Positions 62,129-64,000 of a stretch of DNA of 64,000 bases are shown piece by piece. Positions within the stretch are counted from its first letter, which is position 1. Every line of letters starts with the position of its first letter. The DNA is from Urophycis tenuis (lineage: Eukaryota; Chordata; Actinopteri; Gadiformes; Phycidae). The stretch lies in contig JAXIVH010000032.1 of the NCBI GenBank assembly GCA_036785325.1, positions 2,724,070 to 2,788,069 on the forward strand, written 5' to 3'. Both the position numbers and the translations under genes were made by a program. The notes under the pieces are model-generated. The model ran no database searches. It saw only the letters and a program-made list of their open reading frames with translations, and was not told the DNA's origin.

Positions 62129-64000
62129 CAAATGTGGTTTGCTGCACAGAAGTCAAATGGTCTTTGCACTCTTCTCGGCATTGCATTCCAGACATTGCTA
62201 TACCTTCATTATATAAATCATAAAAGTTTATTATAAAGGGACACTGACATCACCAACAAGACTTTATTAATCCCTGAAGGAATGTTGTGTTGCTACAACA
62301 GCAAAATAAAGGTGTATATAAAGTATATGTATTAACTTGCATGTGCATAAAGGTGCCATTGTGTCAGGTGAAACGCAAGATTTGCAATGGGGGCTATTTT
62401 TGCAAAAGTCGCCTATTTATTGTTGTTATTTGTCCCCAATTGTGAGCTCGGTGGCCAATGTATATGGTGGGGAAAACTGGATACTTCACAGTAGGCCTAA
62501 TAATAGTTATTAAGTTTGTTTTAATACGTCAAAACTTTTTACAGATATATTATAATCTGTTTTGTATAAAACCAATGGTCTTGTGGAGGGAAGTTGGCAG
62601 GTGCCAAAGTCTATCAGTCAAAAATCTATAAGCTTGGATTCAGCAGTCATGCTGCACTAGCTTGGCTTTCTCCTGTACAGTGAAGCCAGGCCAAGAGCCT
62701 GGGGTTGAAACTGAAAGGAGCTTACGCCATGATTCATGTTTCGTTACTGTGATGTCACTGAATGACTGACTCCTTCAAACTCATTAGCTTTCAGAAGGGG
62801 ACCTCATCACGTGTAAGCCGACAGTGGCCAGTCAACGCTTTACAGCCGCTTTTTCAAAGAAAGTCGATATCTGGACAGGATGGTTCAGCTTGTCTTCCCC
62901 TTTGGAAAACGTCAAAGTCAAAGTCACCATGTTTAATTTGTCATATGGACAAGGTAACAATGGGTTATGTATTTTGATTTTGAGTTTAATAGTGATGGTC
63001 TGGTCACTACACCCTTAAAGACCCTTAGCTCGCACAACATGATTGGTTGAAAGAAACATGAAGGGATAGAAAATGAAACAGTTGGTCTGCTAACAAACAT
63101 CGGTAGTAGGTCTTTGGTTGCTTTATTAGTACTTGCTAAATACAGTTAGGCCTATAACTACATATTACTTTTACATAGAAGACAAAAACTTTACATAGGA
63201 GACAAAAACTTTCTTGAACGATGAAGATAGCAATTTTTGATGTTTTTACAGAAGTCAATTCGGAGCGCCGACATTCTACCCGAATTTGCGATCTGTGATT
63301 CTGAGTTAAACAACCGTCCAAATTCTTTACAAAATCGGAGCTTGTTTTTTCAGATTTCCAAGTTGTCTTATATGCAGTATAAAGCCATACGTTGGGTAGT
63401 CCTGCCCATTGTGTTGATGAATTTTCGATACATTTTCCGATTGGTTGTTGAATTCTTGAATTTGCCATATCTCGGACGGCAAACACAGTCTTCCCATAAT
63501 GACACATATTGACCAAAAAAAAGGAAAAAAAACTACGTACCTAACAATCCACTACTACTTCGGAAATGGAGGCAGTAATTGCCATGCAAATTCACAAAAA
63601 TTAAGTCACTTATATTTACTTATATTTGTAACTTATATAAGCCTAACTTGTGTTTTTACTCATACCATTTATATAACACCATATGTCAAAACACACAAAC
63701 GTCAAAACAAGTGATACACTTTTCATATAAACACGTTTAAACACATGTAGGCCTATTACAAGTTATAAAACAATTACTAGCAATTTTATCTTATTACGTA
63801 CTTATTGCATTATAAAAACTAAAACAATTTGAAAACACATTTGTTGGCAATCGTCTGATATAACATCAATAAGCTGAGTTCACTAAAGTAAACTATTTGG
63901 CTACATTATTATTAGGTAGCCTATTCAAAATAGGATTGATATTGTAATATGACTTATCTTATCGAGATGACTTACCGTTACCCCTGAGTGGGCTATTGCA
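55013..64000 (-). CDS. b4galnt2: Beta-1,4-N-acetylgalactosaminyltransferase 2, tandem copy B (exon 1 cut by window edge)
   Basis: Paralogue of copy A with the same role. Exons: 63976->64000 (end of exon 1, encoding AIAHSGVT), 61937-62055, 60993-61136, 60225-60331, 59949-59986, 58517-58583, 58315-58428, 57803-57889, 57433-57614, 56362-56505, 56023-56251, 55013-55197 (TAG at 55013-55015). Every complete exon has the same length as in copy A except exon 2 (119 against 125 bp). The signal anchor is different (RFVFLLLPLGFVMMMGYVGF). The catalytic LWVDDDF is kept; the end is KCIRFG. No stops or frameshifts were found, so it is probably active. The transposon block at 39.5-55 kb separates the copies. 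Confidence 0.92.
55333..55833. mobile_element. Non-autonomous hAT (501 bp) in copy B intron 11
   Basis: Ends CAGTGGCGGTTCTA and TAAAACCGCCACTG; perfect 8-bp target duplication CTTCTCAA at 55325-55332 and 55834-55841. It carries runs of C and T and GCCCCGGGCG near both ends. No coding capacity. Confidence 0.92.
57433..57614 (-). CDS. b4galnt2: b4galnt2 copy B exon 9, nearly identical to copy A
   Basis: A 182-bp exon encoding DISHQVTVTTKTFMRYKEL through ADDTHEPEKVIEE to YIMPGGQ. It differs from 28743-28924 at only a few bases, and both flanking introns are also alike next to the exon (GAGCATGCGTGTTATAAATG at the 3' side, AGAAGAGGGAGAGA at the 5' side). Confidence 0.9.
58001..58168 (-). mobile_element. 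tRNA-derived SINE, copy 3
   Basis: Minus-strand head GGTGGCAGTAGCTCAGTGGG, with the usual tail CTTTGGACAAAAGTGTCAGC. It lies in copy B intron 7. Confidence 0.75.
58614..58742. repeat. (GT)n microsatellite
   Basis: GT tract with GTTT and GTCT interruptions, upstream of copy B exon 6. Copy A has only a short GT-rich stretch at the matching place (29690-29730). Confidence 0.95.
61508..61690. repeat. Dispersed repeat with the CTTTTATTCAAAGCAACTTACA tail
   Basis: CATTTACGGCATTTAGCAGA... through AAGAAGGTGAAACATTTCAT, GTCACCAGAACAAGTTTCAA and ATACAACATCTCTGACT. It is the longest of the four copies of this family. Confidence 0.75.
62056..63975. other. Intron 1 of b4galnt2 copy B
   Basis: Contains an (AC)n tract at 62060-62130 right at the exon 2 acceptor and otherwise AT-rich sequence. 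It is about 1.9 kb, against 6.5 kb in copy A, and lacks that intron's palindromes and minisatellites. No gene seen. Confidence 0.65.

Overview
This is a vertebrate nuclear window, almost certainly from a teleost fish. Genes are split into short exons with GT..AG introns, there are no operons, and the codons and domain families are vertebrate. The gaps hold fish-type repeats: tRNA-headed SINEs, hAT transposons, LINE 3' ends with short tandem tails, and a gypsy remnant. Dinucleotide microsatellites are unusually dense, which recalls gadiform genomes; that species hint is inference only.

Layout. (1) 151-8438, minus strand: six N-terminal coding exons of a tubulin polyglutamylase, ttll6. The 3' part lies off the left edge. 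The assembled frame is phase-consistent but carries one TGA near codon 43. (2) 15.1-20.1 kb, plus strand: complete atp5mc1 (mitochondrial ATP synthase c subunit, 137 aa). (3) 21.3-25.9 kb, plus strand: complete ube2z (E2 enzyme, 386 aa). (4) 27.1-39.5 kb, minus strand: complete b4galnt2-like glycosyltransferase, 12 coding exons, 492 aa. (5) 39.5-55.0 kb: an intergenic block of transposons. (6) 55.0-64.0 kb, minus strand: a second b4galnt2-like gene, in which 11 exons are whole and exon 1 runs off the right edge.

The order ttll6 - atp5mc1 - ube2z - b4galnt2 matches the human 17q21.32 neighbourhood as I know it, which supports the TTLL6 name over its close relative TTLL13. I see no CALCOCO2, SNF8, GIP or IGF2BP1 between them. 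The two b4galnt2 genes are tandem duplicates: all comparable exon lengths agree except exon 2, which encodes the Golgi signal anchor.

The most striking structure is between the b4galnt2 copies. An LTR retrotransposon (41349-50902) encodes Gag and a protease-like domain but has no room for reverse transcriptase or integrase. It is split by a 6.16-kb hAT element with a perfect 8-bp target duplication. That hAT is itself split by a 1.74-kb hAT with its own perfect 8-bp duplication. The larger hAT also carries the 5' half of a LINE and a short GC-rich fragment that looks like host coding sequence. Other unexplained structures are a perfect 114-bp palindrome at 35.7 kb, an 895-bp inverted-repeat element at 37.8 kb, and a 64-bp hairpin at 39.1 kb, all in intron 1 of the first b4galnt2 gene. 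Apart from synteny and duplication, the genes do not form a functional pathway.
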